Assembly (NCBI RefSeq): GCF_007833355.1
Contig: NZ_CP020914.1
Location: 1,102,047-1,166,046, forward strand
Length of the DNA: 64,000 bases
Direction of reading: 5' to 3'
DNA from: Denitratisoma sp. DHT3
Lineage (GTDB): Bacteria; Pseudomonadota; Gammaproteobacteria; Burkholderiales; Rhodocyclaceae
Positions 36,865 through 45,682 of this stretch are shown here, one piece after another (position 1 is the stretch's first letter; every line of letters begins with the position of its first letter). The translations under genes and the position numbers were made by a program. The notes beneath the pieces were generated by a model. The model was not told where the DNA came from and searched no databases. It saw nothing but the letters and a program-made list of their open reading frames with translations.

Positions 36865-38376
36865 ATGCCCAACGACCAGATCAACCAAGACGCCATCAAC
36901 GCCGCCGTCTGGAACGCCTGCGACACCTTCCGCGGCACCGTGGACCCGAGCATCTACAAGGACTACGTCCTGACCATGCTCTTCCTCAAGTACATCTCCG
37001 ACGTCTGGCAAGACCACTACGAGGGCTACCAGCGGGAGCACGGCGACCACCCCGGACTCATCGAGGAACTGCTCAAGACCGAGCGCTTCGTCCTGCCACC
37101 TTCCGCCAACTTTTACGCCCTCCACGAAGCCCGCCACCAGCCCGGCAACGGCGAACGCATCGACAAGGCCCTGCACGCCATAGAGGAAGCCAACATCGCC
37201 AAGCTGCGCGATGTGTTTCAGGACATCAGCTTCAACGCCAGCAAGCTCGGCGACGAAGCCCAGAAGAACGACATCCTGCGCCACCTACTGGAAGACTTCG
37301 CCAAGCCCGAGCTGGATCTGCGCCCCAGCCGCATCGGCGCCCTCGACGTCATCGGCAACGCCTACGAATTCCTCATCAAGAACTTTGCCTCCACCAGCGG
37401 CAAGAAGGCCGGCGAGTTCTACACCCCGCCCGAAGTCTCGCGCCTCATGGCCCGGCTGATGGCGCCCCAGGAAGGCGACGAAATCTGCGACCCCACCTGC
37501 GGCTCCGGCTCCCTGCTCATGAAATGCGGCCAGCTCATCCGCGCCCAGGGCGGCGGCCGCAAGTACGCCCTCTACGGCCAGGAGGCCATCGGCAGCACCT
37601 GGGCCCTGGCCAAGATGAACATGTTCCTCCACGGCGAGGACAACCACATCATCGAATGGGGCGACACCCTGAGAAACCCCAAGCTGCTCGATAAGTCCGG
37701 CCTGCTCAAGCACTTCGATATCGTCGTCGCCAATCCGCCCTTCTCCCTCGAAAAATGGGGCCAGGAAGGCGCCGAGGCCGACAAGCACAAGCGCTTCCGC
37801 CGCGGCATCCCGCCGCGCACCAAGGGCGACTACGCCTTCATCCTACACATGATCGAAGTCATGAAGCCCGGCAGCGGCCGCATGGCCGTCGTCGTGCCCC
37901 ACGGCGTGCTGTTCCGCGGCGCGGCGGAAGGCAAGATCCGCCAGAAGCTCATCGACGAAAACCTGCTCGACGTCGTCATCGGCTTGCCGGAAAAGCTCTT
38001 CTACGGCACCGGCATCCCCGCCGCCGTCCTCGTCTTCCGCAAGAAGAAGGCCGACGACAAGGTGCTGTTCATCGACGCCAGCCGCGAATACCAGGACGGC
38101 AAAAACCAGAACCTGCTGCGCGAGCAGGACATCGAAAAAATCCTCGCCACCTGCGCCGCCCGCGCCGACGTGGAGAAATACGCCCACCTCGCCAGCCGCG
38201 CGGAAATCGCCGAGAACGACTACAACCTCAACATCCCCCGCTACGTGGACACCTTCGAGGAAGAAGAGGAAATCGACCTCATGGCGGTGCGCGCCGAGCG
38301 CGAAAAGCTCAAGGCCGAGCTGGCCGCGTTGGAAGAAAAGATGTCCGGTTATCTGAAGGAGTTGGGCTATGAATGA
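36865..38376 (+). CDS. hsdM: Type I restriction-modification methyltransferase subunit
   Basis: HsdM transfers methyl groups to adenine N6 with HsdS giving specificity. The 503 residues have the N-terminal helical HsdM domain (1-160: NAAVWNACDTFRGTVDPSIY), SAM motif I DPTCGSGSLL (209-218) and catalytic motif IV NPPF (290-293). A C-terminal helical tail follows, interacting with HsdS. It is complete, and its end overlaps the dinD-like gene by eight bases. Confidence 0.96.
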   Translation: MPNDQINQDAINAAVWNACDTFRGTVDPSIYKDYVLTMLFLKYISDVWQDHYEGYQREHGDHPGLIEELLKTERFVLPPSANFYALHEARHQPGNGERIDKALHAIEEANIAKLRDVFQDISFNASKLGDEAQKNDILRHLLEDFAKPELDLRPSRIGALDVIGNAYEFLIKNFASTSGKKAGEFYTPPEVSRLMARLMAPQEGDEICDPTCGSGSLLMKCGQLIRAQGGGRKYALYGQEAIGSTWALAKMNMFLHGEDNHIIEWGDTLRNPKLLDKSGLLKHFDIVVANPPFSLEKWGQEGAEADKHKRFRRGIPPRTKGDYAFILHMIEVMKPGSGRMAVVVPHGVLFRGAAEGKIRQKLIDENLLDVVIGLPEKLFYGTGIPAAVLVFRKKKADDKVLFIDASREYQDGKNQNLLREQDIEKILATCAARADVEKYAHLASRAEIAENDYNLNIPRYVDTFEEEEEIDLMAVRAEREKLKAELAALEEKMSGYLKELGYE

Positions 38377-39202
38377 CAAGAGCAAAGCCGTGGCCAACAG
38401 CAGCCACCGCACCTTTGAAGGCATGCGCCAGATCGATGCAGAGGGCAACGAATTCTGGTCCGCACGCCAATTGGCGAAGGTGCTCGACTACTCCGAATAC
38501 CGGCATTTCCTCCCCGTCGTCGAGCGTGCGCGAGAGGCTTGCCAGAACAGCGGGCAAGCCATCGGAGACCATTTCGAGGAAGTCCTCGAAATGGTCGAAA
38601 TCGGCTCCGGTGCCATGCGACCGATCAACGACTTCCGGCTCTCCCGATACGCCTGCTACCTGATCGTCCAGAACGGCGACCCCGCCAAACCCGTCATCGC
38701 CGCGGGACAAACCTACTTTGCCACGCAAACCCGGCTGCAGGAACTGGAAGACCAGCGACGCCTGCTGCTGCGCGACGAACTGGCCCAGCACAACAAAGAC
38801 CTGGCCGCCGCGGCAAAACAGGCGGGCGTCGACACCCCGCTCGATTACGCCGTATTCCAGGACCACGGCTACAAAGGCCTGTACGGCGGCCTGGGCGCCA
38901 AGGACATCCACGGCCGAAAGCAGTTGAAGAAGAGTCAGAAGATTCTCGACCACATGGGCAGCACCGAGCTGGCGGCCAACCTGTTCCGCGCCACCCAGGC
39001 CGAAGACAAGCTCCGCCGCGAAGGCATCAAGGGCAAGGCCGCCGCCAACCGCACCCACCTCGAAGTCGGCAAGAAAGTTCGGCAGACCATCGCCGAACTC
39101 GGCGGCACCATGCCCGAAGACCTGCCCACGCCGGAAACCAGCATCAAACAACTGGAGCGCCGGATCGAACAAATTGAAGACAAGAAAGACCGCAAGCAAT
39201 GA
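38369..39202 (+). CDS. dinD: DinD-like DNA-damage-inducible protein
   Basis: 277 residues with an N-terminal BRO-N-like segment (about 12-115: EGNEFWSARQLAKVLDYSEYRHF, then PINDFRLSRYACYLIVQN) and a long charged helical remainder ending in a Lys/Arg-rich tail. DinD-type proteins are LexA-controlled in E. coli, where DinD inhibits RecA strand exchange. Genes of this type are often inserted in type I restriction operons. No LexA box is obvious here, since the gene is internal to the operon. Confidence 0.88.
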   Translation: MNDKSKAVANSSHRTFEGMRQIDAEGNEFWSARQLAKVLDYSEYRHFLPVVERAREACQNSGQAIGDHFEEVLEMVEIGSGAMRPINDFRLSRYACYLIVQNGDPAKPVIAAGQTYFATQTRLQELEDQRRLLLRDELAQHNKDLAAAAKQAGVDTPLDYAVFQDHGYKGLYGGLGAKDIHGRKQLKKSQKILDHMGSTELAANLFRATQAEDKLRREGIKGKAAANRTHLEVGKKVRQTIAELGGTMPEDLPTPETSIKQLERRIEQIEDKKDRKQ

Positions 39203-39333
39203 GTGCCGAGGCAAGCTGTAAGACCTACTTACAAGTTCAAAGCGAGGAGGCACGGCTGGCGGATGCGGAGGACACCAAGGGACTGGAGCGGCAAGCAGGC
39301 AGTGAGCCGGAAGGGGGCAAGGATGCTGCCTGA
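39199..39333 (+). CDS. Possible 44-residue ORF linking dinD and hsdS
   Basis: An ATG overlapping the dinD stop (ATGA) opens a 44-codon frame. The peptide is acidic and begins MSAEASCKTY. It ends at 39333, just past the preferred hsdS ATG at 39323 in another frame. It might couple translation of hsdS to dinD, or be a chance frame. Nothing is recognised in it. Confidence 0.3.
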   Translation: MSAEASCKTYLQVQSEEARLADAEDTKGLERQAGSEPEGGKDAA

Positions 39334-40555
39334 AGGCTGGAAGCGACAAACAGTCGCCGATATTTGCGAAATGCAGAATGGACATGGATTCGGTCCTGAC
39401 GACTGGGGTACAGAAGGACTCCCAATCATTCGGATTCAGAACCTCAACGGCGGCCAGAACTTCGACTTCTACGCTGGTCCGACAGAACCTCGATGGATAG
39501 TTGAACCGGGGCAACTACTCTTCGCCTGGGCTGGTAGCAAAGGCGTGTCCTTTGGCCCGACAATCTGGCGGGGAACGCGTGGTGTGCTGAACCAGCACAT
39601 TTTCAGGGTCCATGCCAAAGAAGGTATAGACAATGCATGGCTCTATTGGGCGCTGAGGCATGTAACGGATCGAATCGAGGCAAACGCGCACGGATTCAAA
39701 GCGACCTTAGTCCACGTCAAGAAGTCCGACATTGACCAGCAGAGCGTAATCGTTCCCGACCAAGGGACTCAAACACGAATTGCTGAGGTCATGCAGACGT
39801 GGGACGAAGCCATCGCCGCAACCGAAAAGCTGCTCGCCAACAGCCGCAAGCAGAAGCAGACTCTTGCCCAACAGGTCCTGCGAGGTATCAAGCGTCTCGG
39901 CAAATTCAAGACCAGTGCCGATTGGAAGAACACGCCTCATGGCCCAATCCCTGCCGACTGGTCATATCCCCGCATAGGCACAGTAGCCAAGGAAGTCAGC
40001 GGCAAACATAGCTCAGGCGCAGACTATCCAGTCCTTTCTTGCACGAAACACGGAGGACTCGTCGACTCCCTTCAGTATTTCAAGAAGCGTGTCTTCAGCG
40101 AAGACTTGTCGACCTACAAGGTCGTACCGTGCGAAAGCTTCGTTTATGCGACCAACCATATCGAGGAAGGGTCCATCGGTTACCAGAACCTGTACGACTT
40201 CGGTTTGGTCAGTCCTATGTATACCGTCTTCAGCACCAACGACGAGGTCGACGATGGCTATCTGTATCGACTGCTGAAGACTGAGCATTACCGGCAGATA
40301 TTCGCGGCCAATACCAACTCGTCGGTGGATCGTCGCGGCAGCTTGCGCTGGAAGGACTTCAAGCAGATTCACATCCCGTTGCCATCGCTCCCCGAACAGC
40401 GGGCCATCGCGGAGCTTATTGATCTGGCAGATCGGGAAATCGAACTGATCGAGAAGAAACTCGAAATGCTGAGGGAGGAAAAGCGAGCCCTCATGCAACA
40501 ACTCCTCACCGGCAAACGCCGCGTACGCGTTCCCGCCAGCGAGGCCACGCCATGA
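39323..40555 (+). CDS. hsdS: Type I restriction specificity subunit
   Basis: 410 residues from the ATG at 39323 (G-rich ribosome site about five bases upstream; the normal N-terminus is MLPEGWKRQTVADI). It has two target-recognition domains (about 5-160 and 215-365), each followed by a conserved helical region (EVMQTWDEAIAATEKLLANS and LIDLADREIELIEKKLE). It would recognise an asymmetric bipartite site. Its base composition is visibly lower in GC than hsdM and hsdR, as usual for rapidly exchanged hsdS genes. It overlaps hsdR by four bases. Confidence 0.94.
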   Translation: MLPEGWKRQTVADICEMQNGHGFGPDDWGTEGLPIIRIQNLNGGQNFDFYAGPTEPRWIVEPGQLLFAWAGSKGVSFGPTIWRGTRGVLNQHIFRVHAKEGIDNAWLYWALRHVTDRIEANAHGFKATLVHVKKSDIDQQSVIVPDQGTQTRIAEVMQTWDEAIAATEKLLANSRKQKQTLAQQVLRGIKRLGKFKTSADWKNTPHGPIPADWSYPRIGTVAKEVSGKHSSGADYPVLSCTKHGGLVDSLQYFKKRVFSEDLSTYKVVPCESFVYATNHIEEGSIGYQNLYDFGLVSPMYTVFSTNDEVDDGYLYRLLKTEHYRQIFAANTNSSVDRRGSLRWKDFKQIHIPLPSLPEQRAIAELIDLADREIELIEKKLEMLREEKRALMQQLLTGKRRVRVPASEATP

Positions 40556-43500
40556 GCCCCGTCCCCCAAACCCGCGAGCACTACAGCGCCCACATTCCGG
40601 CGCTGCATCTGCTCTGCAACCTGGGCTGGTCCTTCCTCTCCGCCGCAGACTGCCTGGCCCTGCGCGGCTCGACGCGGGAGGTGATGCTCAAGCCGCGCCT
40701 GATCGAGGTGTTGCAGACGCGCCGCTTCGAGTACAAGAGGGCGTGGTATCCGCTCTCGCCTTCGGGCATCGACCAGATCGTACGCGAGCTGTCGGCCGTC
40801 AATTTCGCCGAGGGCCTGCTCGCGGCCAACGAGCGGCTTTACGGCAAGCTGGCACTGGGCATCACCGTCACCGAGTTCATGCCGGACGGCAAGAAGCACC
40901 AGCCGACCATCCATGTCATCGACTGGGCCGACCCGACGGCCAACCACTGGGAGGTGACCGAGGAACTGGAGGTGCTTTCCAGCCAGGGCACCCACCACCG
41001 GATTCCCGACGTGGTGGGCTATGTGAATGGCCTGCCGCTGGTGCTGATCGAGGCCAAGCGGCCCGAATCCGGCCATGACGGCAAGGCCATGGTCGAGGAA
41101 GGCGTCAGCCAGCACCTGCGCAACCAGCGGCCGGACGAGATTCCCACCCTGTTCGCCTACGCCCAGTTGCTGCTGGCGGTAAGCCACGTGGACGGTCGCT
41201 ACGGCACCACCCACACGGCGGCCAAATTCTGGGCGCGCTGGCGCGAGGAGGAGTTCGACGAGGCCCATTTCAGCCGCGTCAAGAACAAGCCCCTGCCCTT
41301 CGCCACCCGCGTCGCCCTGTTCGCCGGCAAGCCGCAGAAGGTGCGCGGCTATTTCGAATCGCTCTGGGCGCAGCCCATGCTGCCCACGGACCAGGACCGG
41401 CTGCTGACGAGTCTGCTGACGCCGGCGCGGCTGCTGGAGTTCCTGCGCGGCTTCGTGCTCTTCGACAGGCGGGTGGGAAAGATCGTTGCCCGCTACCAGC
41501 AGTTCTTCGGCATCCGCGCGCTGCTGGACCGTATCCACCGCCTACGGCCGGACGGCGGGCGGGAGGGCGGCGTGGTCTGGCACACCACGGGCTCGGGCAA
41601 GAGCTTCACCATGGTCTTCCTCAGCAAGGCCCTGCTGCTCGACTCGGCCCTGGCCGAATGCCGGGTGGTGCTGGTCACCGACCGCATCGACCTGGAAGAC
41701 CAGTTGGCGAAGAACTTCATTGCCAGCGGCGCCTTCGGCTCGGCGATCGCCACCAAGAAGGAAGGCGAAAAGAGCAAGGCCACGTCGGGCCGCGACCTCG
41801 CCCGACGCATCGGCCAAGGCACGGAACGCATCACTTTCACCCTGGTACACAAGTTCAACACGGCCTCGAAGCTGCCCGAGTGCCGCAACGATTCGGCCAA
41901 CCTGATCGTGCTGGTGGATGAAGGCCACCGCAGCCACGGCGGCGAAACCCACGAGCGCATGAAGCAGGCCCTGCCGCGCGCCGCCTACATCGCCTTCACC
42001 GGCACGCCGCTGCTCAAGGCGGACAAGACGGCCAACAAGTTCGGCCCCATCGTTCATGCCTACACCATGCAGCGGGCGGTGGAGGACGAGACCGTGGCGC
42101 CGCTGCTCTACGAGGAGCGGGTGCCCGAGCTGACCATCGACGAGGCGGCGGTGAACCGCTGGTTCGACAAGATCACCGCCGGACTGGCGGAAACCCAGAA
42201 GGCCGACCTGAAGAAGAAATACGCCCGCAAGGGCGCCATCTACGGCGCGGCCAACCGCATCGAGCTGATCGCCTGGGACATCGCCGTCCATTTCAACGAG
42301 AACATCAAGAAGCTGGGCCTGAGCCTCAAGGGCCAGATCGCCACCGACAGCAAGCGCGACGCGATCCGCTACCAGCAGGCGCTGGAGCAGACCGGGCTGG
42401 TGAGCAGCGCCATCATCATCTCGGCACCGGACACTCGGGAAGGCAGCAGCGAGGTGGATGAGGACAAACTTCCCGAGGTGCAGAAGTGGTGGAAGGCCCA
42501 TGTCGGCCACGACCAGGAGGGCTACGAAAAAGCCGTACTGGCGGGCTTTGCCGACGAGGGCGACCCGGACCTGCTGATCGTTGTGGACCGGCTGCTGACC
42601 GGCTTCGACGAACCGCGCAACACGGTGCTCTACATCGACAAGCCGCTCCAGGGCCACAACCTGATCCAGGCCGTGGCGCGGGTGAACCGCCTGCACGATG
42701 CCAAACGCTACGGTGTGCTGGTGGACTACCGGGGCATCCTCAAGGAGCTGGACACCGCCATCCGCGCCTATCAGGACCTGGCGACCCAGACCCAGGGCGG
42801 TTTCGACGTGGCGGACCTGGAGGGCCTCTACCGCCAGTTCAGCACCGAGTACAAGCGTCTGCCGGCCCTGCACGAGGCGCTCTGGGCCTTCTTCAAGGAG
42901 GTGAAGAACCGCCAGGATCTGGAGCAGTATCGCCAGGTGCTGATGCCCCGCTATGCGCCCGAGCCCAATGCTGAAATGGGCGAGGTCGGCGGGACCTACG
43001 ACACACGACAGAAGCTGCGCGAGGATTTCTACGAAGCGCTGACGCGCTTCGGCCTCTGCCTGCAGACGGCCTTGTCTTCGCGCAGCTTCTTCGAGGACAA
43101 CAACTTCTCCGAACAGGACGTGCGCACCTACAAGGAAGACCTGCGTTTCTTCACCGGCCTGCGCAAGATCGCCCGCCAGGACGCGCTGGAGACCGTGGAC
43201 TACGGCATCTACGAGGAACAGATCCGCCGCATGGTGGACAAGCAGGTGATCGGCCAGGAGGTGCGCGAGCCGGAGGGCGTCTATCTGGTGCACAAGCTCG
43301 GACAGCCGGAAGACCCCGAAACCTGGAGCACGGAAAAGACCCGCAACGAGACGGACAAGATCCAGACCCGGCTGAAGAAGACCATCGAGCAGGACTTGGC
43401 TGACGATCCCTACGCCCAGAAGGTGTTCGCCGAGCTGCTGAAGCAGGCCATCGCCGAGGCCGAAGCGATGTTCGACCATCCGCTCAAGCAATACGCACTG

Positions 43501-43848
43501 TTCCGAAAATTCGAGGAACAGGTGGAACAGCGGGCGGTGATCGGCATCCCCGACGCCTTCGGCGACAACCATCATGCCCGGGCCTACTTCGGCGCTTTCC
43601 GTCTTGCCTTGGGAGATGCCTTCGAAGGCGCGGCTTCCGGAGCCTGGGAGGACGAGGCCCTGGCTATCGACGCTGCCGTGCGCGTGGCGGTGGCGGAAAA
43701 CTCCCTCAACCCGCAGAACATCGAGGCGGCAATTCGCAAGGCGCTGCTGCCGCGCCTGTTCGAACGCATGGGGCTGGAGAAGGCGAAGGAAGTCATCGAG
43801 CTGGTGATCCACATCGTCCGCATCGGCCTCGCCCGCGGGAAGCTTTAG
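40552..43848 (+). CDS. hsdR: Type I restriction endonuclease subunit R
   Basis: HsdR is the motor-nuclease of the complex. The 1098-residue protein has an N-terminal PD-(D/E)xK nuclease (D153 ... E167-A-K169 in PLVLIEAKRPES), an SF2 translocase with Walker A TGSGKS (346-351), a DEGH box in VDEGHRSHGG, SAT-like AFTGTP, and motif VI in QAVARVNR. A long helical C-terminus binds the methyltransferase. It appears intact. The ATG overlaps the hsdS stop. Confidence 0.97.
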   Translation: MSPVPQTREHYSAHIPALHLLCNLGWSFLSAADCLALRGSTREVMLKPRLIEVLQTRRFEYKRAWYPLSPSGIDQIVRELSAVNFAEGLLAANERLYGKLALGITVTEFMPDGKKHQPTIHVIDWADPTANHWEVTEELEVLSSQGTHHRIPDVVGYVNGLPLVLIEAKRPESGHDGKAMVEEGVSQHLRNQRPDEIPTLFAYAQLLLAVSHVDGRYGTTHTAAKFWARWREEEFDEAHFSRVKNKPLPFATRVALFAGKPQKVRGYFESLWAQPMLPTDQDRLLTSLLTPARLLEFLRGFVLFDRRVGKIVARYQQFFGIRALLDRIHRLRPDGGREGGVVWHTTGSGKSFTMVFLSKALLLDSALAECRVVLVTDRIDLEDQLAKNFIASGAFGSAIATKKEGEKSKATSGRDLARRIGQGTERITFTLVHKFNTASKLPECRNDSANLIVLVDEGHRSHGGETHERMKQALPRAAYIAFTGTPLLKADKTANKFGPIVHAYTMQRAVEDETVAPLLYEERVPELTIDEAAVNRWFDKITAGLAETQKADLKKKYARKGAIYGAANRIELIAWDIAVHFNENIKKLGLSLKGQIATDSKRDAIRYQQALEQTGLVSSAIIISAPDTREGSSEVDEDKLPEVQKWWKAHVGHDQEGYEKAVLAGFADEGDPDLLIVVDRLLTGFDEPRNTVLYIDKPLQGHNLIQAVARVNRLHDAKRYGVLVDYRGILKELDTAIRAYQDLATQTQGGFDVADLEGLYRQFSTEYKRLPALHEALWAFFKEVKNRQDLEQYRQVLMPRYAPEPNAEMGEVGGTYDTRQKLREDFYEALTRFGLCLQTALSSRSFFEDNNFSEQDVRTYKEDLRFFTGLRKIARQDALETVDYGIYEEQIRRMVDKQVIGQEVREPEGVYLVHKLGQPEDPETWSTEKTRNETDKIQTRLKKTIEQDLADDPYAQKVFAELLKQAIAEAEAMFDHPLKQYALFRKFEEQVEQRAVIGIPDAFGDNHHARAYFGAFRLALGDAFEGAASGAWEDEALAIDAAVRVAVAENSLNPQNIEAAIRKALLPRLFERMGLEKAKEVIELVIHIVRIGLARGKL

Positions 43849-43850
43849 GC

Positions 43851-44576
43851 GTGCGCCGGCACATCAGCTACGGCGAGGAGCGCATCGGTTTCTCGATTCG
43901 TTTCGTGCCGCGCCCGGCCAAGCGAATCTCTATCCATATCGCACCCGATGGCGTGGTCTCGGTGGACGCGCCGGAAGGCACGGCGGTCGCGGAGGTCATG
44001 GCGGCCGTGCGCCGCCGCGTGCGCTGGGTCTGGCTGCGCCTGCGCGCCGGCCGCGAGCGTGTCCGCCACGTGCTGCCGCGGGAGTACGTCAGCGGCGAAA
44101 GCCACTTCTACCTCGGGCGGCGCCATGTGCTGAAAGTGATCGTCGCGGCCAAGGACGAACCGGGTGTCAAGCTGCTGCGCGGCAGGCTGGAAATCCGCGT
44201 GCCGGCACGAAAACCGGCACAGGTACGCACGCTGCTCGATGCCTGGTATCGGCGGCGAGCCGATGAGGTGTTTGCCCGGCGCATTGCCACATGCGCGGTG
44301 CAGGCTCCCTGGATCAAGCAGGCGCCGGCATTTCGCCTGCTGACGATGCGCACCCAGTGGGGCAGTTGTTCGCCCAAGGGGGGACTCTTGCTGAACCCCA
44401 TGCTGGTCAAGGCGCCCACCCCCTGCATCGACTACGTGATCCTCCACGAGCTGTGCCACCTCAAGGAACACAACCACAGCCCCCACTTCTACGAACTGCT
44501 CGCGGGCCTGATGGAGGATTGGCAGGGAAGGAAAGCAGAACTGGATGCTCTGGCCGACCATTTGCTCAATCGCTGA
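43851..44576 (+). CDS. YgjP-type zinc metallopeptidase domain protein
   Basis: 241 residues. The core carries H199-E200-x2-H203 in ILHELCHLKEHNHSPHF, with a third His at 212. This is the HExxH...H zinc site of the YgjP/WLM family (formerly DUF45), together with the diagnostic WGSCSPKG (170-177). It starts with GTG two bases after the hsdR stop and so belongs to the operon. Such genes are repeatedly found beside hsdR; their role in restriction is unknown, and proteolytic control of HsdR is a possible idea. Confidence 0.85.
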   Translation: MRRHISYGEERIGFSIRFVPRPAKRISIHIAPDGVVSVDAPEGTAVAEVMAAVRRRVRWVWLRLRAGRERVRHVLPREYVSGESHFYLGRRHVLKVIVAAKDEPGVKLLRGRLEIRVPARKPAQVRTLLDAWYRRRADEVFARRIATCAVQAPWIKQAPAFRLLTMRTQWGSCSPKGGLLLNPMLVKAPTPCIDYVILHELCHLKEHNHSPHFYELLAGLMEDWQGRKAELDALADHLLNR

Positions 44577-44643
44577 GCCAGTCCGCAAAAGTCGGCGTTG
44601 GCAGGAGGACACCATGGTATTTTTCTAACTTCTACGACATTCG

Positions 44644-44694
44644 CTTATTGCAATAAGCCCCCACTCTTGAAATAAGTCGGCTCGTTATTGCAAC
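44644..44694. promoter_or_regulatory. Repeated TTATTGCAA palindromes before the HrgA-like gene
   Basis: CTTATTGCAATAAG (44644-44657) is a perfect 14-base palindrome. CTTGAAATAAG (44666-44676) and GTTATTGCAAC (44684-44694) are variants within the next 40 bases, ending 18 bases before the ATG at 44713. They look like a multi-site operator for this gene. Confidence 0.5.
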
Positions 44695-44712
44695 CTGGAA
44701 CGGAACACGCCC

Positions 44713-45651
44713 ATGAAACTCAATCTCCGCCAGACCGTCATCGACTTCCTCAAGGCCCGCCCCGGCCAGCCTCATACGGCAAGGCAGATCGCACTGTGGA
44801 TGTTCGAGAACCTGCGCGATGCCTGCGAGGAAAAGCGCCGCAACAGCCAGCAGGACTTGAGCGACGATGCGGCGTTGATACAGCAGCTCGTCGCCGAGAT
44901 CGGCGCCAACCGGCCGGAAATCCAGAAGAAGGAGCCGCATATCCGTACGACGGAGGGACGGCCGCGCCGCTACTACTACGCGGCCGAGGATGGCGAAGCG
45001 CCGTCCGCCGCAACGCGCACAGAAGGCAAGGCCAAGCCGGCCAGGATAGGACCGTCGGAGCACAACCTCTATCCCCTGCTCTGCCGCTACCTGCACGCGG
45101 AATTCGGCCTCTACCCGAAGCGCATCGACGAGAAGCGCGCCTCGAACCGCAACGGCCCCAAGGGCAATATCTGGCTGTTTCCCGACCTGGTGGCCATGGA
45201 AGACCTGGGCGCCGAATGGCACAAGGACATCCGCGACTGTGTGCGCCACTACGGCGATCCGCGCTGCCGCCTGTGGTCCTTCGAGGTGAAGCTCAAACTC
45301 ACCCGTGCCAACGTGCGCGAGGCCTGGTTCCAGACCGTCTCAAACTCTTCCTGGGCCAATCAGGGCTATCTGGTGGCGGCCGAGGTGGAGGGGGCGGACA
45401 CGATGAAGGAACTGCGCCTGTTGGCGGCGGCCCACGGTATCGGCCTCATCGTGTTGGACGTGGAAGACCCGACGGAAGGCAGTGAGATTCGTATCCCCGC
45501 CCGCGAACGCACCGATGTGGATTGGGACGCTTGCAACCGTTTAGCTGAAGAAAATGCGGATTTCCGCGATTTCATCCGCAGCGTGCGCCAGTTCCACCAG
45601 ACCGACGACGTCAAGCGCGGCGACTGGGATTTGCCGAGGGACGAAAGCTAA
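44713..45651 (+). CDS. HrgA-like restriction-associated protein with PD-(D/E)xK core
   Basis: 312 residues. The N-terminal 85 residues form a winged-helix-like domain (MKLNLRQTVIDFLKARPG). The C-terminal part has FPD (D158) and FEVK (E191, K193), a PD-(D/E)xK nuclease pattern, then SNSSWANQGYLVA and an HGIGLIVLD block. This matches my memory of HrgA/COG2958 proteins, first seen in a Helicobacter restriction locus. It lies between a type I system and a NERD-helicase and has its own operator-like repeats. A nuclease role is inferred, not shown. Confidence 0.7.
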   Translation: MKLNLRQTVIDFLKARPGQPHTARQIALWMFENLRDACEEKRRNSQQDLSDDAALIQQLVAEIGANRPEIQKKEPHIRTTEGRPRRYYYAAEDGEAPSAATRTEGKAKPARIGPSEHNLYPLLCRYLHAEFGLYPKRIDEKRASNRNGPKGNIWLFPDLVAMEDLGAEWHKDIRDCVRHYGDPRCRLWSFEVKLKLTRANVREAWFQTVSNSSWANQGYLVAAEVEGADTMKELRLLAAAHGIGLIVLDVEDPTEGSEIRIPARERTDVDWDACNRLAEENADFRDFIRSVRQFHQTDDVKRGDWDLPRDES

Positions 45652-45682
45652 AAGTCGGCGATGGTAAGACGGCGCCTATTCG

